Of a DNA stretch of 64,000 nt, positions 7,130 to 16,262 are shown one piece after another. The notes beneath the pieces are model-generated. The model ran no database searches. It was not told where the DNA came from and saw only the letters and a program-made list of their open reading frames with translations. Position 1 is the stretch's first letter, and every line of letters begins with the position of its first letter. The stretch lies in contig NZ_SJPS01000002.1 of the NCBI RefSeq assembly GCF_007860015.1, forward strand, positions 744,898 through 808,897. Direction: 5' to 3'. Both the position numbers and the translations under genes were made by a program. This DNA comes from Bythopirellula polymerisocia. Lineage in GTDB: Bacteria > Planctomycetota > Planctomycetia > Pirellulales > Lacipirellulaceae.

Positions 7130-9402
7130 AGAAGTGCCTTTCTGGTTTCAAAATTCCTGTAACCCCTGTTCGTTAAGAGAATGGTTGCCAAAAGAAGTTG
7201 TAGAATCGCACTGGGCTCTGGCACCGTTATCGATGAACTAGCCTGCAATGCCGGCGTGCCATAATTGTTTTGCCAAGCCGTAAGCCCACCTGCCGTGCCG
7301 TCGCTGCGCTGCCACTCCAGGAAGTCGGCTCCGTCGACGTCGCCGTCGAAGTCGAAGTCCCCCGGAATACTAGCCAGCTCCGAGATGGCAACATTGTCGA
7401 GCGCCTGATGAGCATTTGATGCCCCAAGCGTACCCCCTGTGAAATTCAGGCGGAACGTGACCGTTCCATTCGCATCCAAGGTGTGGTCAGCCAGCCCGGT
7501 GAGGTCGATATCAACGTCATGCCAAGTAATATTCGCGGCGTCTCCGCTCGCCACCGTTCCCACGGTGAGATCGCCTGAGACCACTGACAGCTCCCACATA
7601 TGAGCAGCGTCAGGCCCGAAGGTGGCGGTATCGAATTGAAAAAGGGCTAGGTCTCTATCGACTCCGCCTGTGTCAGTCACAACAAAATCTATGGAACCAT
7701 CTTCACCGAAGACCAACCTGTATCCATCCGTACTTTCATCTGTCGTTGCGTCGGCCACAGGAGTATCCAAGGTTCCCCAGGTCCCGTCGGTGCTGCCCTC
7801 GGTAAACAGGCCAAACCCATTGTTGTTGCCCATGTTGTTGGCGGTCGTGCCCGTGGTGTTTCCATCGGTTACCGTTGCCGCTCGAACCCCAGTATGAGAC
7901 CAGCTTTCCCAGCCGGCGATCAGAGTGCCAAAGGTTGGCGGTGGTGGTGGGATAATGATGTTGTATTCAAGCACATGCAGCGGGCTACCGGTCGGAATTT
8001 CCGGGTCACTTGTCGGAGCTCGTTCTTGTAGAAAGACCGACAGAATCCCTTCCTCTGTCAAACGTACACGGTCTAGCAACGGATCGCCTTCAAAATTCTG
8101 AATATCTTCTACATAGAGGATATCCCAATCTGAATAGCCGCCCACGGTATTCTCCGCGCCTGCAATGATTAAGTCGTTTCCGGAGGTATAAATGCCGAAA
8201 AGATTGCCATCCGGATCGACTCCGATCTTGGGTCGGGCGCCTACGGGCTCGTCCACGGGCAGTCGTTTGACGTCCCACACACCGGTCACAGGATTCCGGT
8301 AGTAATGGTGGTAAGCGGAAACACTCCCTTCGTAGGTGCCGTCACCTGGTTGCCATTCAAATCCGGGTTCCTGTCTGCGATGACGCACCAGCACGTGGAC
8401 GCCACCTTCGCTATCGACAACCTGTCCCTGCTGGTTGATCAACGCCTGCTGGTAGTTGAGATCGACCACTTCAATTCCGGGAGAGTTCAACGTGATAATG
8501 CTGCCCAGGTTGACGCCGTCATTGTTGTTCCACGTTTGTCCATTGTTGTCACTGAAAGCGTAGTGAATGTCGTGATTGGCATTCGATGAGTTTTCGCGAA
8601 ACGTCCACGTGATGTGCATCCTTCCCTGGGAGTCAACGTCGACCCCATTCAGGTACGCATTGCGCTTTGGGGAAGGATTCCCGTCTATGTGGGTATATGT
8701 TCCGATTCGTCCATCGATAAACTTGCGTGAATTGTCCCACAGACCCGTTTGTGCATCGTAAATGCCAATATAGTGGTCACCGTCGCTGCTAAAGCGATCA
8801 CGATAGGTAAAAATCAGATCATCGCCCACATTGGTGAAACGGGGATAAGTGACTGCGGGGATCGTAGCGCCGCCTACGTTCAAGGAATTGCGTTCCAGCT
8901 CGAAATTCGCCTGGTTCCAAACGCCACTCGAACTCGTGGCGAAACCGGCGGCTGTGGTGAGGTAACGAAACTCGTCAGCGTGCTGATCGTAGCTAAGATG
9001 AATTCGTCCATCACCGGATATCCCCATGGAAATGGAATTGTGCGCATCCCAACGCCTGCTTGGTAAAACGGCCGTCGCGTCTCCGTTTTCCAGGCCGTAT
9101 CCCGTGTCAATCGTTTCCCAGGTAGTACCGCTCAAATCGCGACGCGCCACAAAGATGTCTTCGTCGCTCGAGCCATTGTGGTACCAAGCCGTAAATTGAT
9201 AGCCCCCGTGCGTGATCAGTGCTTCTTGCTGAAATGTGCGGCCATTGATCACGCGGGCGAAATTACCGCTCGTGGGCAACACCAACGCATTCGAGTCCAG
9301 CTTCATATTGTTCAGAGGTGTGACGCTAAGCTGTTCTGTCGCTGCAGGGGTCGCCCAAAGGCCGAGAAGCAACGTGACGACAAAAAGTACCTGTTTTTTC
9401 AT
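7126..9402 (-). CDS. BNR_4-type polysaccharide lyase-like protein with jelly-roll, dockerin-like loop and PEP-CTERM
   Basis: 758 residues and the first gene of the left operon. The signal peptide is MKKQVLFVVTLLLGLWATPAATEQ. The BNR_4 propeller, about 25-480, carries HNGSSDEDIFVARRDL, DAHNSISMGISGDGRIHLSYDQH, TYPRFTNVGDDLIFTYRDR and HVLVRHRRQEPGFEWQPGDGT, all shared with 427-2790 and 49949-52435. A jelly-roll module starts at PTFGTLIAGWESW (about 489) and belongs to the type seen in 2797-4644 rather than the near-identical set. GDFDFDGDVDGADF (about 679) and VPEPSAILQLLLATILL follow. A polysaccharide lyase role, possibly on ulvan-like chains, follows from the superfamily and the context. The stop overlaps the next start as ATGA. 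A motif shared with two other intergenic regions lies 76 bases upstream. Confidence 0.85.
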   Translation of the reverse strand: MKKQVLFVVTLLLGLWATPAATEQLSVTPLNNMKLDSNALVLPTSGNFARVINGRTFQQEALITHGGYQFTAWYHNGSSDEDIFVARRDLSGTTWETIDTGYGLENGDATAVLPSRRWDAHNSISMGISGDGRIHLSYDQHADEFRYLTTAAGFATSSSGVWNQANFELERNSLNVGGATIPAVTYPRFTNVGDDLIFTYRDRFSSDGDHYIGIYDAQTGLWDNSRKFIDGRIGTYTHIDGNPSPKRNAYLNGVDVDSQGRMHITWTFRENSSNANHDIHYAFSDNNGQTWNNNDGVNLGSIITLNSPGIEVVDLNYQQALINQQGQVVDSEGGVHVLVRHRRQEPGFEWQPGDGTYEGSVSAYHHYYRNPVTGVWDVKRLPVDEPVGARPKIGVDPDGNLFGIYTSGNDLIIAGAENTVGGYSDWDILYVEDIQNFEGDPLLDRVRLTEEGILSVFLQERAPTSDPEIPTGSPLHVLEYNIIIPPPPPTFGTLIAGWESWSHTGVRAATVTDGNTTGTTANNMGNNNGFGLFTEGSTDGTWGTLDTPVADATTDESTDGYRLVFGEDGSIDFVVTDTGGVDRDLALFQFDTATFGPDAAHMWELSVVSGDLTVGTVASGDAANITWHDVDIDLTGLADHTLDANGTVTFRLNFTGGTLGASNAHQALDNVAISELASIPGDFDFDGDVDGADFLEWQRSDGTAGGLTAWQNNYGTPALQASSSITVPEPSAILQLLLATILLTNRGYRNFETRKALL

Positions 9403-9477
9403 AAATGCCGGTATAACCCATGCGGTTCACACTGGAACTTGCCCCCACCCATGCACTACGCCTCAGTAGGGTGAAAA

Positions 9478-9489
9478 TGGACAAAAAAT
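9478..9489 (-). promoter_or_regulatory. recurring upstream motif ATTTTTTGTCCA (copy 1)
   Basis: Read on the minus strand, the intergenic region upstream of the lyase gene at 9402 has ATTTTTTGTCCATTTTCACC, preceded by CAACTTTTCGAC and a TCCGG. Two other minus-strand upstream regions (near 17100 and 26890) carry the same TTTTTTGTCCAT core with similar flanks. The copies are 76, 135 and 149 bases from their start codons. It may be an operator, a promoter element or a transcribed leader element; the sequence alone does not say which. Confidence 0.4.
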
Positions 9490-9545
9490 GTCCTAATTTG
9501 GTCGAAAAGTTGTCGTACTACCGGAGAAATTCCCTATCAAGCGAG

Positions 9546-10500
9546 TTACGGCTCAGTTGCTACGACTCGTTCGTCTGCATACCTTGCCCATAAAATCTCT
9601 AGACTCGACTCAATTAGAGACTCAACTCCAACCACTAGCCAATACCGATAGCGGTACGTTGATCGCAGGGCGAGATTAGCACGATCAATCGGCGCAACAT
9701 GCATACAAGGCCCGGCAGTGGGATCGTCGCTTAATCCGTTACTATGAGGCCCAAAGTTCCAATGCTGCGTCGAACTTGGGCTAAATACAGCGATACCGTG
9801 AGCTACTCCATCAAAGCATGCCAGTGCTTTTCGGGGAGGTTTTGTCTTCCCCCAGAGTGGCCCTGGTGGATGAGATTCCTTACGACACCGACCACTGCCA
9901 AGATAACTTTTTACAGTCGCGAAGTTTCGAGTGAAATAGCAGGCGGGGACTTCCTGAGGATTCGTAATAGTCCCGCCCCAAAAATCTTTCTTGTCGCGTA
10001 GTGACACGAACTCGCATTGAACTACAACAGCGTTAGGAATCAAATGCTCATGCGATACCCATTGTCGCATGAGGGCCTGGCCTTTTTCGTCAGGCATGTC
10101 CCAAAGTTTAGGAGTAGTCTCAGAGTAAAGCGTCATGTCTTCCCGGCGAAATTCCGAGGCTGCTGCCCATGATCCCACTCCTCCACCTTGAATCGGATTC
10201 CAAGCCCATGGACTCCAATTGGGGTTTTGCCCCGCGGACGTTCGATCCAGCAGTTTGCCAGCATAGTAAGACTGCTGAATCAATCTCCCCGGATCGGCAA
10301 CGTTCACCATGTTCTTTTGGTAGTCCCGGGAAGATACCCAAGTGATTGCCCCCCCCTTTGCCGTGATCGATGCCGACTTTGATAGTGCCATTGTCGATTG
10401 TCAGCAGGGTGCCGTTGCCCTGCTCTGACTCAACGCCATGAGCGATACCTATCCCGACGATATCATACAACAGAAAAAATCTATATCGAAGCTCAGGCAT
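9546..10500 (-). pseudogene. secreted conserved hypothetical protein interrupted by a frameshift
   Basis: Two overlapping minus-strand frames make one protein of about 317 residues. The first part starts at ATG 10500 with a signal-like stretch (MPELRYRFFLLYDIVGIGIA) and runs to TIDNGTIKVGIDHGKGG. The second frame continues AITWVSSRDYQKNMVNVADPGR and LIQQSYYAGKLLDRT to the stop at 9546. The switch falls in a run of eight C at 10349-10356 (eight G on the coding strand). With seven G the frame reads GKGGAITW without interruption. This could be an assembly error, a real mutation, or slippage in expression. I recognise the IDNGTIKVGIDxGKGGAITW pattern as belonging to uncharacterised secreted proteins but know no function. 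It lies 31 bases after the DUF1080-sulfatase gene. Confidence 0.75.
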
Positions 10501-10531
10501 CTGCCTCTCACTTATCGGAACCCGAGGACGT

Positions 10532-12766
10532 TTAGCCAGCAGGCTGCTTGACTCGTTGCCTGTTCTTTTTCTTCTTCTTTGGAGCGTCCCCCGTCCCTTT
10601 GATTTTTGCCTTGCCTTCAAGCTCCGGCTGATACTTGGCTGGATTGAACTTGGGGTTCGGCTGTGGAAGCACCGCCTCGGTTTCATCAAGGAACGAATCG
10701 ATTAGCGCATCGAGTTCAATGACTCGCTCGGGATACTCCGCGGCCAGGTTAGTAGTTTCAGCGAGATCCACTTTCAAGTTGTAGAGTTTGTAGCGGTGCT
10801 TTCCATTTTCCCCACCGTGAAATATTCGAATCAACTTCCAGTCGCCTCGATGAACACTGACCGCTGGTGGCAGCCAATCCGGAACCTTTGAGCTGTGAGG
10901 AAAAAACGTGAAGATCGCTTCGCGTGAAAGGGATCTTCCTTCCAGAGCAGGGACAATGCTTATGCCATCAAAAGACTGTGCGGGCTTGGCTTCAATGGCG
11001 AGCAACTCCAACAGAGTCGGGTAGAAGTCACAACTTTGAATGAGCTGGTCGCTACGAGAACCAGCCTTTACAACACCGGGATGAACGACGATGGCAGGCC
11101 CGCGTATTCCCCCTTCATACATCGTCGCTTTTCCGCCTCTCAGGGGGGCATTGCTGGTTGCTGTCGTGCCATCGACTTCGTTGTACATGTTGCCGCCGTT
11201 GTCGGTAGCGAGCACGATAATCGTGTTGTCTGCAATCTGTAGTCGGTCGAGTGTAACGAGCAAGGTTCCCACTGCGTCATCCATGCTCTCGATCATGGCT
11301 GCATAAGTGGGGCTGCGTTGCGAATCCAGGGGATCCACTTGCTTCTTGTATTCATCGATCAGTTCTTGCTTGGCATCGAATGGGGCGTGAACGCTAAACA
11401 TCCAATAGTTCAAAAAGAAGGGCCTATTCTTGTGGTTCTCAATGAATTGGACGGCCTCCTCAGCCATGCGATCTTCAATGTGTTCGTATGGAGTCTGCGG
11501 ATCAAAGTCGGGAAACTTCCACGGTGCGACGTAACTGCCCGCCGGGCCCGGGCCGGGCCAGTGAGGAACGTCAAAGTCGAATCCGTGTTCTAGCGGTGAA
11601 TAAGGTTCTGCCCCGAGGTGCCATTTCCCAAAGTGAGCAGTCGTATAGCCATGATCCTTGAGCACTTCAGCCAGCGTATAGTAACTGGTGTTTAGCCTTG
11701 AGACCGACGTAGGAATAGTCGCTTTACTATGCGGCGCCGCATTTTTAGGTGAAGACGCCCGGAGGATGATCTTAGGCAAATGGCAATTGGGTGAAGTGAT
11801 GCCTGTTCGCGCCGGACTGAGTCCAGTCATGATGCTGGCCCGTGTTGGTGAGCAGAGCGGACTGGCTGAGTAGGCATGAGTGAACGTCATACCGCGCGCG
11901 CTGAGTCGCTGGATGTTGGGCGTTTTGTAGAATTTGGTTGTCCCAAACAGTGTCGTATCGCTCCACCCGAGATCATCGGCAAGGATGAACATGACATTAG
12001 GTTTTGACACAAGTCGCTTCACCCGGATGTTCTTCCAAAGTACGGTGCCTTTGGCACCCTTGTGAATCTGCAAGCCAAAAAAACCTTTTGGGTAGGATCC
12101 ATCATCGATCCAATACGATGCCGGCACACCGTTAATCCAGGTTTTGACGACATTGCTCTTGGCAGAAATAGTCAATCGGTTCCATTCGTCCTGCTTCGGT
12201 GCTGCTCGAGCTTCTTTGTGTTCCTTCAACCACAACGGATAGAAATAACCTCCACAGCTCTGCCCGTAGATACCACCCGACCAATGTCGATCCATCGAAA
12301 ATCCTTCCATCTCGGCCTGCGGGCCGTATACGTCTTCGGTGCCATTTTTGTTGGTTCTTGATTTAGCGCGAAACATGACTCCGCTGTTGCCATCAACTTC
12401 CCACTTCATTTCGCAGGTGAACACGAAATCCCTATAGTCCGCCTGGTTTGTGGAGAGATAAGTACTGTTTGATCCAGGAACACACTTGCCGACGAGTAGT
12501 CCGTCCCGCACTTCGAAGGTGCATGTTCCCCCTTTGGATGTCCAGCCCTTCAGGTCTTTACCATTGAACAGTGACGTGAATCCGTCGGTCAGATCTGGTT
12601 CGGGATCTGTATTTAGCAACATCTCTTCCGGCCTAGGGATATTCTCCTGGCTCTTGTAGTGCGCATGCCATTTGTGCTGCTGCGGGTCAAGCTCTCCAGC
12701 TAAAGCGAGAAGGTGTGAGCAGAAAAATACTGCTAGAGTGAGCGATGAGATACTGAATCGAATCAT
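10532..12766 (-). CDS. DUF1080-sulfatase fusion protein
   Basis: A secreted protein of 744 residues from ATG 12766, chosen because GGAAAG lies just upstream and the signal peptide [23 protein letters not shown] follows directly; an upstream ATG at 12790 has no such site. Residues about 55-250 form a DUF1080 (3-keto-disaccharide hydrolase, concanavalin-like) domain: [46 protein letters not shown]. From about 255 a type I sulfatase follows: [16 protein letters not shown] and the formylglycine site CSPTR (Cys about 305), with [12 protein letters not shown] and [13 protein letters not shown]. The cysteine must be converted to formylglycine by a modifying enzyme not in this window. The lysine-rich C-terminus ([13 protein letters not shown]) is unusual. 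The fusion probably links carbohydrate binding or cleavage to desulfation. Confidence 0.88.
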   Translation of the reverse strand: MIRFSISSLTLAVFFCSHLLALAGELDPQQHKWHAHYKSQENIPRPEEMLLNTDPEPDLTDGFTSLFNGKDLKGWTSKGGTCTFEVRDGLLVGKCVPGSNSTYLSTNQADYRDFVFTCEMKWEVDGNSGVMFRAKSRTNKNGTEDVYGPQAEMEGFSMDRHWSGGIYGQSCGGYFYPLWLKEHKEARAAPKQDEWNRLTISAKSNVVKTWINGVPASYWIDDGSYPKGFFGLQIHKGAKGTVLWKNIRVKRLVSKPNVMFILADDLGWSDTTLFGTTKFYKTPNIQRLSARGMTFTHAYSASPLCSPTRASIMTGLSPARTGITSPNCHLPKIILRASSPKNAAPHSKATIPTSVSRLNTSYYTLAEVLKDHGYTTAHFGKWHLGAEPYSPLEHGFDFDVPHWPGPGPAGSYVAPWKFPDFDPQTPYEHIEDRMAEEAVQFIENHKNRPFFLNYWMFSVHAPFDAKQELIDEYKKQVDPLDSQRSPTYAAMIESMDDAVGTLLVTLDRLQIADNTIIVLATDNGGNMYNEVDGTTATSNAPLRGGKATMYEGGIRGPAIVVHPGVVKAGSRSDQLIQSCDFYPTLLELLAIEAKPAQSFDGISIVPALEGRSLSREAIFTFFPHSSKVPDWLPPAVSVHRGDWKLIRIFHGGENGKHRYKLYNLKVDLAETTNLAAEYPERVIELDALIDSFLDETEAVLPQPNPKFNPAKYQPELEGKAKIKGTGDAPKKKKKNRQRVKQPAG

Positions 12767-12816
12767 TGTGGTCTTTCCAGAACTGGCCATCAGTTCGCGC
12801 GGCTAAGTGGCTTGTC

Positions 12817-14577
12817 CTAACTCGCCCGGCGAGACAAGCCGAATTTTGCCTTGGATCTCTGACAGAAGATGACAATTAGGATAAATAGACTTGAGCTAAC
12901 AGAAATTGGTTCAGGCACGGCGGTCGAAGTGGCGGAAAGTAGACCGGTTGTTCCGTAGTTCGCTTGCCATTTTGCGAAGTGCGTAGCACTCGGTGGATTA
13001 GCTACTTCACCCCGTTGCCACATCAGAAAATCCGCACCGTCAACATCTCCGTCTTCGTTGAAGTCACCCGTGTCAGGACGCTGGTCAGCTATCAGGTCGG
13101 TGACATAAATGATGTCCTCACCTTCACGCCTACTGAAGACAAACAGTCGGCCACTCTCATCGACTCCGAAGCGTTGATCGCCTCGGGGTTGACCGATCAA
13201 GTCACGAAACGCGCCGGGAGTGCCGCCATCGATGCTCACATTCATCACGTACATGAGAGCTTGTGCGTTTGCCGCATCTGCAGCGACCAATTCTTCGAAG
13301 TCTGCGTGGAAAAAGGCCCCTCGTGAGAGATCGCCAAACACGAGTTGATTCTGGAAATTGGGATCGTTGGGGTCAGAAACGACAAAGCCGCCGGTGATGG
13401 CAGTCTGTCCACCAGATGGGGTTGCTCCGGGTATGTGAGGGATTTCATGATCAAAGGCGGTTGCCGGGAATTCCAGCGTAGAACCCGGTGGCAAGTTAAG
13501 CGTGGTGGATAGATTCCCCGAGTTCGGCCCGTCGTAGCGTGTCCAACCATGATTGTCCCCCAAGTCGACGAGATTCACCTCTTCAAAGTCGTCGCCACCG
13601 ATGTCGAAGACCACAAGCCGTACGTTGCCCGCTGCATCCTTGGCAAAACTTAAGTTTTGCGGATAGCGAAATCCCCAGGCATAGATCTCCTCGGTATTTC
13701 CATCATTGTCGAGAAAGCTGCCGCCATCGTTGAGGGGATTGTCCGCTGGGACCGAGTAAGGGTTAATCCCATTTTGAAGCGGATTAATTCGCAGAACCTT
13801 GCCAAAGGGATTGTTGGCATTTTGAACGTGCTGCCAGTTCGGTACCGATCCTTCATTATGCATATCACCCAGAGGAATATAGAGATTCCCGAAGTCGGGA
13901 TCTCCCGGTCTGGCAAAAGGATTAAAGATGAGCTGACCGACCGAGTGTGTGTTCTCACTCGGTCCACTGACCTCAAAACGCATTACCTCACGGCGCGAGG
14001 TGGTATCGATCTTGTTGGGATTGTTGGTATCGACGGTCCACTCGGCAATTGCATATTCGCTAATGACGCTGCCAGGTTTAGTGGGAAGGCCGACCCCCGT
14101 GTAAGTGTGGTCGCTGGTTGACGGTTCGGAGGTCTTGTAAATGGTATAGAGTTTCCCTGCGCCGGCGGCACCCGTGTTGCCGTAGTCCGGATGAAACGTC
14201 ATGTAAGTGAGTCCTCGGGTAGTAAAACTCCCCAGCGTTTCTTCAAAATCAGGAAGTACTCCAGGTGCGTCCAAATCCAAGAAGGTGCCGAGCGATGCAC
14301 CGGTGGACGAAAACGCATGGATCTTGCCCTCATTGGTGCTGACAAAAACGCGCCCAGTTCCATCGTAGGAATGCTGCAGATCGATAGCCCCCGAATTGAT
14401 GATCGACGAAAAAGTCGCAAAAGTGGTCAGATTGAGGACTTTGGTCGAATCTCCCGGGTCAGGGGCTTGGGCAGAAACGGGACTCGAAGAGAACGCAAAC
14501 CAGAAAGCAAGATAAAGCCCAGCCAGCCAAATCCTTAGTTCGGTTGCGCGATGAAAGTTCATTTTGATGCTTGCCAT
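12817..14577 (-). CDS. PQQ-dependent sugar dehydrogenase-like protein with dockerin-like loop and PEP-CTERM
   Basis: 586 residues with a signal peptide ending at SAQ (about 36). The body is a six-bladed propeller of the soluble glucose/aldose dehydrogenase (GSDH) type: STNEGKIHAF, GLTYMTFHPDYG, GNLYIPLGDMHNEG, NPFGKVLRINPLQ, EEIYAWGFRYPQNLSF and DNHGWTRYDGP. Such proteins oxidise sugars outside the cytoplasm using PQQ, although many planctomycete members are untested. A GDFNEDGDVDGADFLMWQRG loop and VPEPISVSSSLFILIV end the protein, so it shares the surface-sorting tail of the lyases but lacks the jelly-roll. It lies 50 bases before the sulfatase fusion gene. Confidence 0.8.
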   Translation of the reverse strand: MASIKMNFHRATELRIWLAGLYLAFWFAFSSSPVSAQAPDPGDSTKVLNLTTFATFSSIINSGAIDLQHSYDGTGRVFVSTNEGKIHAFSSTGASLGTFLDLDAPGVLPDFEETLGSFTTRGLTYMTFHPDYGNTGAAGAGKLYTIYKTSEPSTSDHTYTGVGLPTKPGSVISEYAIAEWTVDTNNPNKIDTTSRREVMRFEVSGPSENTHSVGQLIFNPFARPGDPDFGNLYIPLGDMHNEGSVPNWQHVQNANNPFGKVLRINPLQNGINPYSVPADNPLNDGGSFLDNDGNTEEIYAWGFRYPQNLSFAKDAAGNVRLVVFDIGGDDFEEVNLVDLGDNHGWTRYDGPNSGNLSTTLNLPPGSTLEFPATAFDHEIPHIPGATPSGGQTAITGGFVVSDPNDPNFQNQLVFGDLSRGAFFHADFEELVAADAANAQALMYVMNVSIDGGTPGAFRDLIGQPRGDQRFGVDESGRLFVFSRREGEDIIYVTDLIADQRPDTGDFNEDGDVDGADFLMWQRGEVANPPSATHFAKWQANYGTTGLLSATSTAVPEPISVSSSLFILIVIFCQRSKAKFGLSRRAS

Positions 14578-14678
14578 TATTCAGTCGCCTCAGCGTTTGG
14601 ATACTACAATCTCGTAACCAAGTGTAACGCCATTTCTATCCGTGCTGGAATCATACCAAATTTAACCTACTCGGCTCA

Positions 14679-16127
14679 TCAGTCTGGCAACGACTGGGCT
14701 AGCCGCTCCTTCACTGTGACGTACTTCTCGTCATCGACCAGATTCTTCCATTCATTGGGATCCGCTTTGTGGTCGTATAATTCTGCCGAACCGTCAGCGT
14801 ATCGGATCAGCCGCCAGCGGTTGTCGCGAACGGAGTAGATGCCTTTGTCGACAGTGGTAATTACCGCGCGATTCGTTTCCATCGCCGGATTGGACAACTG
14901 AGGGACAAGCGACACTCCATCCAACTCCGGCTTTGCTGGCAAGTCACACATATCGATCAATGTGGGATAGAGATCGATGAGTCCGACGGTCTCTTCACAA
15001 CGGCTACCACACTCGTAGCTGGCTGCATCCGTCTTAGCTGGGACAATGACTAACGGTACTCGTGTGGCACGCTCCCACCCAGTGATCTTGCCCCAATGCT
15101 CCTTTTCTCCCAAATGCCAACCATGATCGCTCCACAGAATAACGATGGTGTTTTCTGCGTAAGGTCCGTTGTCGAGGGCGGCGAGCAACTGGCCAATCTG
15201 CGCGTCGACAAACGAGATACAAGCCAAATACGCCGCCACGGCGTCTTTCCACTGGCCGTGCTGCAAAATGCTCTTGTGCAAACCCGCGGTCTGGATGGAA
15301 TGGGCCAGCGCGATGGCAGCGCTACTGACGTCGTTCAAGTCGTCGGATGGAACCTCCGGCACGATCGTGGAGTCGACGGGATATAGGTCGAAGTATTCAC
15401 GCGGTGCGTAGAGCGGAATGTGCGGTCGATAGAAACCACAGGCCAGAAAAAAGGGGCTCTTGTTGTCAGCTTTTTGACGCAAATGCTCGGCGGCCCAATT
15501 TATGACTTTCCCGTCGCCCATCTCGTCGTCCTCGACTTCGACGGCGCCCCAATCGAACGAGCTGAATCGACCGGGTTGGAGCTGCTGCCGATCGTTGGGC
15601 ATGCCGTTGAGCGGACGCAGTGGCAGTCGGGGTGATTCCTGTGTCTTTTGAGGCTCCTGGCTGGCATACGGACTCCACCGCTGTTCCGTAAAAAAGGTCT
15701 CGTCGTACATGTCGGCGAACTCACGGTGCATCAGCTTGCCTGTTCCGAGCGTACGGTAGCCATGAGCATGGAAATACTGTGGCAAGAGCACCATGTCAGG
15801 ATGCAGCTTGCGAATCTGTTGCTCGTTGACGTAAACGCCTGTCTTAAAGGGTTGTCTCCCGCTGAATAGTGCCGCTCGCGAAGGTCCGCACAGAGGCGCG
15901 GCACAATGTCCGTTGGAAAAGACAATCCCTCGCTGGGCCAGGCGATCCATGTTGGGTGTCTTGACTTGGCGGTGACCCTCGAGAAAACCGACCCAGTCGT
16001 TCAGATCGTCGACGGCGATGAACAGCACGTTCGGGCTAGCGACAGCTCGCGTCGAACTGAAGACGATAAAGAAGAAGAGGGCCGTTGATATTGTACGAAC
16101 AGTTACCAAAATCCTAGCATAAAACAT
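14679..16127 (-). CDS. sulfatase, iduronate-2-sulfatase-like
   Basis: 482 residues with AGGAAG 7 bases before the ATG at 16127 and a signal peptide ending near AVA (about 30). The type I sulfatase signature is complete: SPNVLFIAVDDLNDW binds calcium, and CGPSR (Cys80) is the formylglycine site, followed by LFSGRQPFKTGVY. WSDHGWHLGEKEHWGK supplies further metal and sulfate ligands. The DDLNDW motif and general layout are those of the iduronate-2-sulfatase-like subgroup. It would remove a sulfate ester from a glycan in the periplasm or at the surface. The exact sugar and position cannot be read from sequence. It is 101 bases upstream of the dehydrogenase-like gene, probably one transcript. Confidence 0.9.
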   Translation of the reverse strand: MFYARILVTVRTISTALFFFIVFSSTRAVASPNVLFIAVDDLNDWVGFLEGHRQVKTPNMDRLAQRGIVFSNGHCAAPLCGPSRAALFSGRQPFKTGVYVNEQQIRKLHPDMVLLPQYFHAHGYRTLGTGKLMHREFADMYDETFFTEQRWSPYASQEPQKTQESPRLPLRPLNGMPNDRQQLQPGRFSSFDWGAVEVEDDEMGDGKVINWAAEHLRQKADNKSPFFLACGFYRPHIPLYAPREYFDLYPVDSTIVPEVPSDDLNDVSSAAIALAHSIQTAGLHKSILQHGQWKDAVAAYLACISFVDAQIGQLLAALDNGPYAENTIVILWSDHGWHLGEKEHWGKITGWERATRVPLVIVPAKTDAASYECGSRCEETVGLIDLYPTLIDMCDLPAKPELDGVSLVPQLSNPAMETNRAVITTVDKGIYSVRDNRWRLIRYADGSAELYDHKADPNEWKNLVDDEKYVTVKERLAQSLPD

Positions 16128-16175
16128 GTCTGGTCTTCCTCGTTAGCATTCCTGTCACACCGGTATGGCTGTAAG

Positions 16176-16203
16176 AATACCCAGCCCAATTGGGCTGAGT
16201 ATT
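16176..16203. terminator. hairpin terminator candidate
   Basis: A nearly perfect palindrome centred on CCAATTGG has a stem of 14 pairs with one mismatch (16181 against 16198). It lies 60 bases beyond the stop of the PEP-CTERM gene at 16263 and before the start of the sulfatase at 16127. Read on the minus strand it is followed by TTCTTAC, a short U-rich tail. It probably ends the 16263-16961 transcript. Confidence 0.55.
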
Positions 16204-16262
16204 TATCAATGAACCTGGTTTTCTCAATAGCCAACAACTGGAGTCCTTCCCTTATGATCTAG

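Noticed and set aside
10120..10689. Minus-strand frame of 189 codons as a separate gene
   Set aside because: Only the part from 10500 to the G run is meaningful, as the N-terminus of the frameshifted protein; the rest overlaps the sulfatase end and the other frame.
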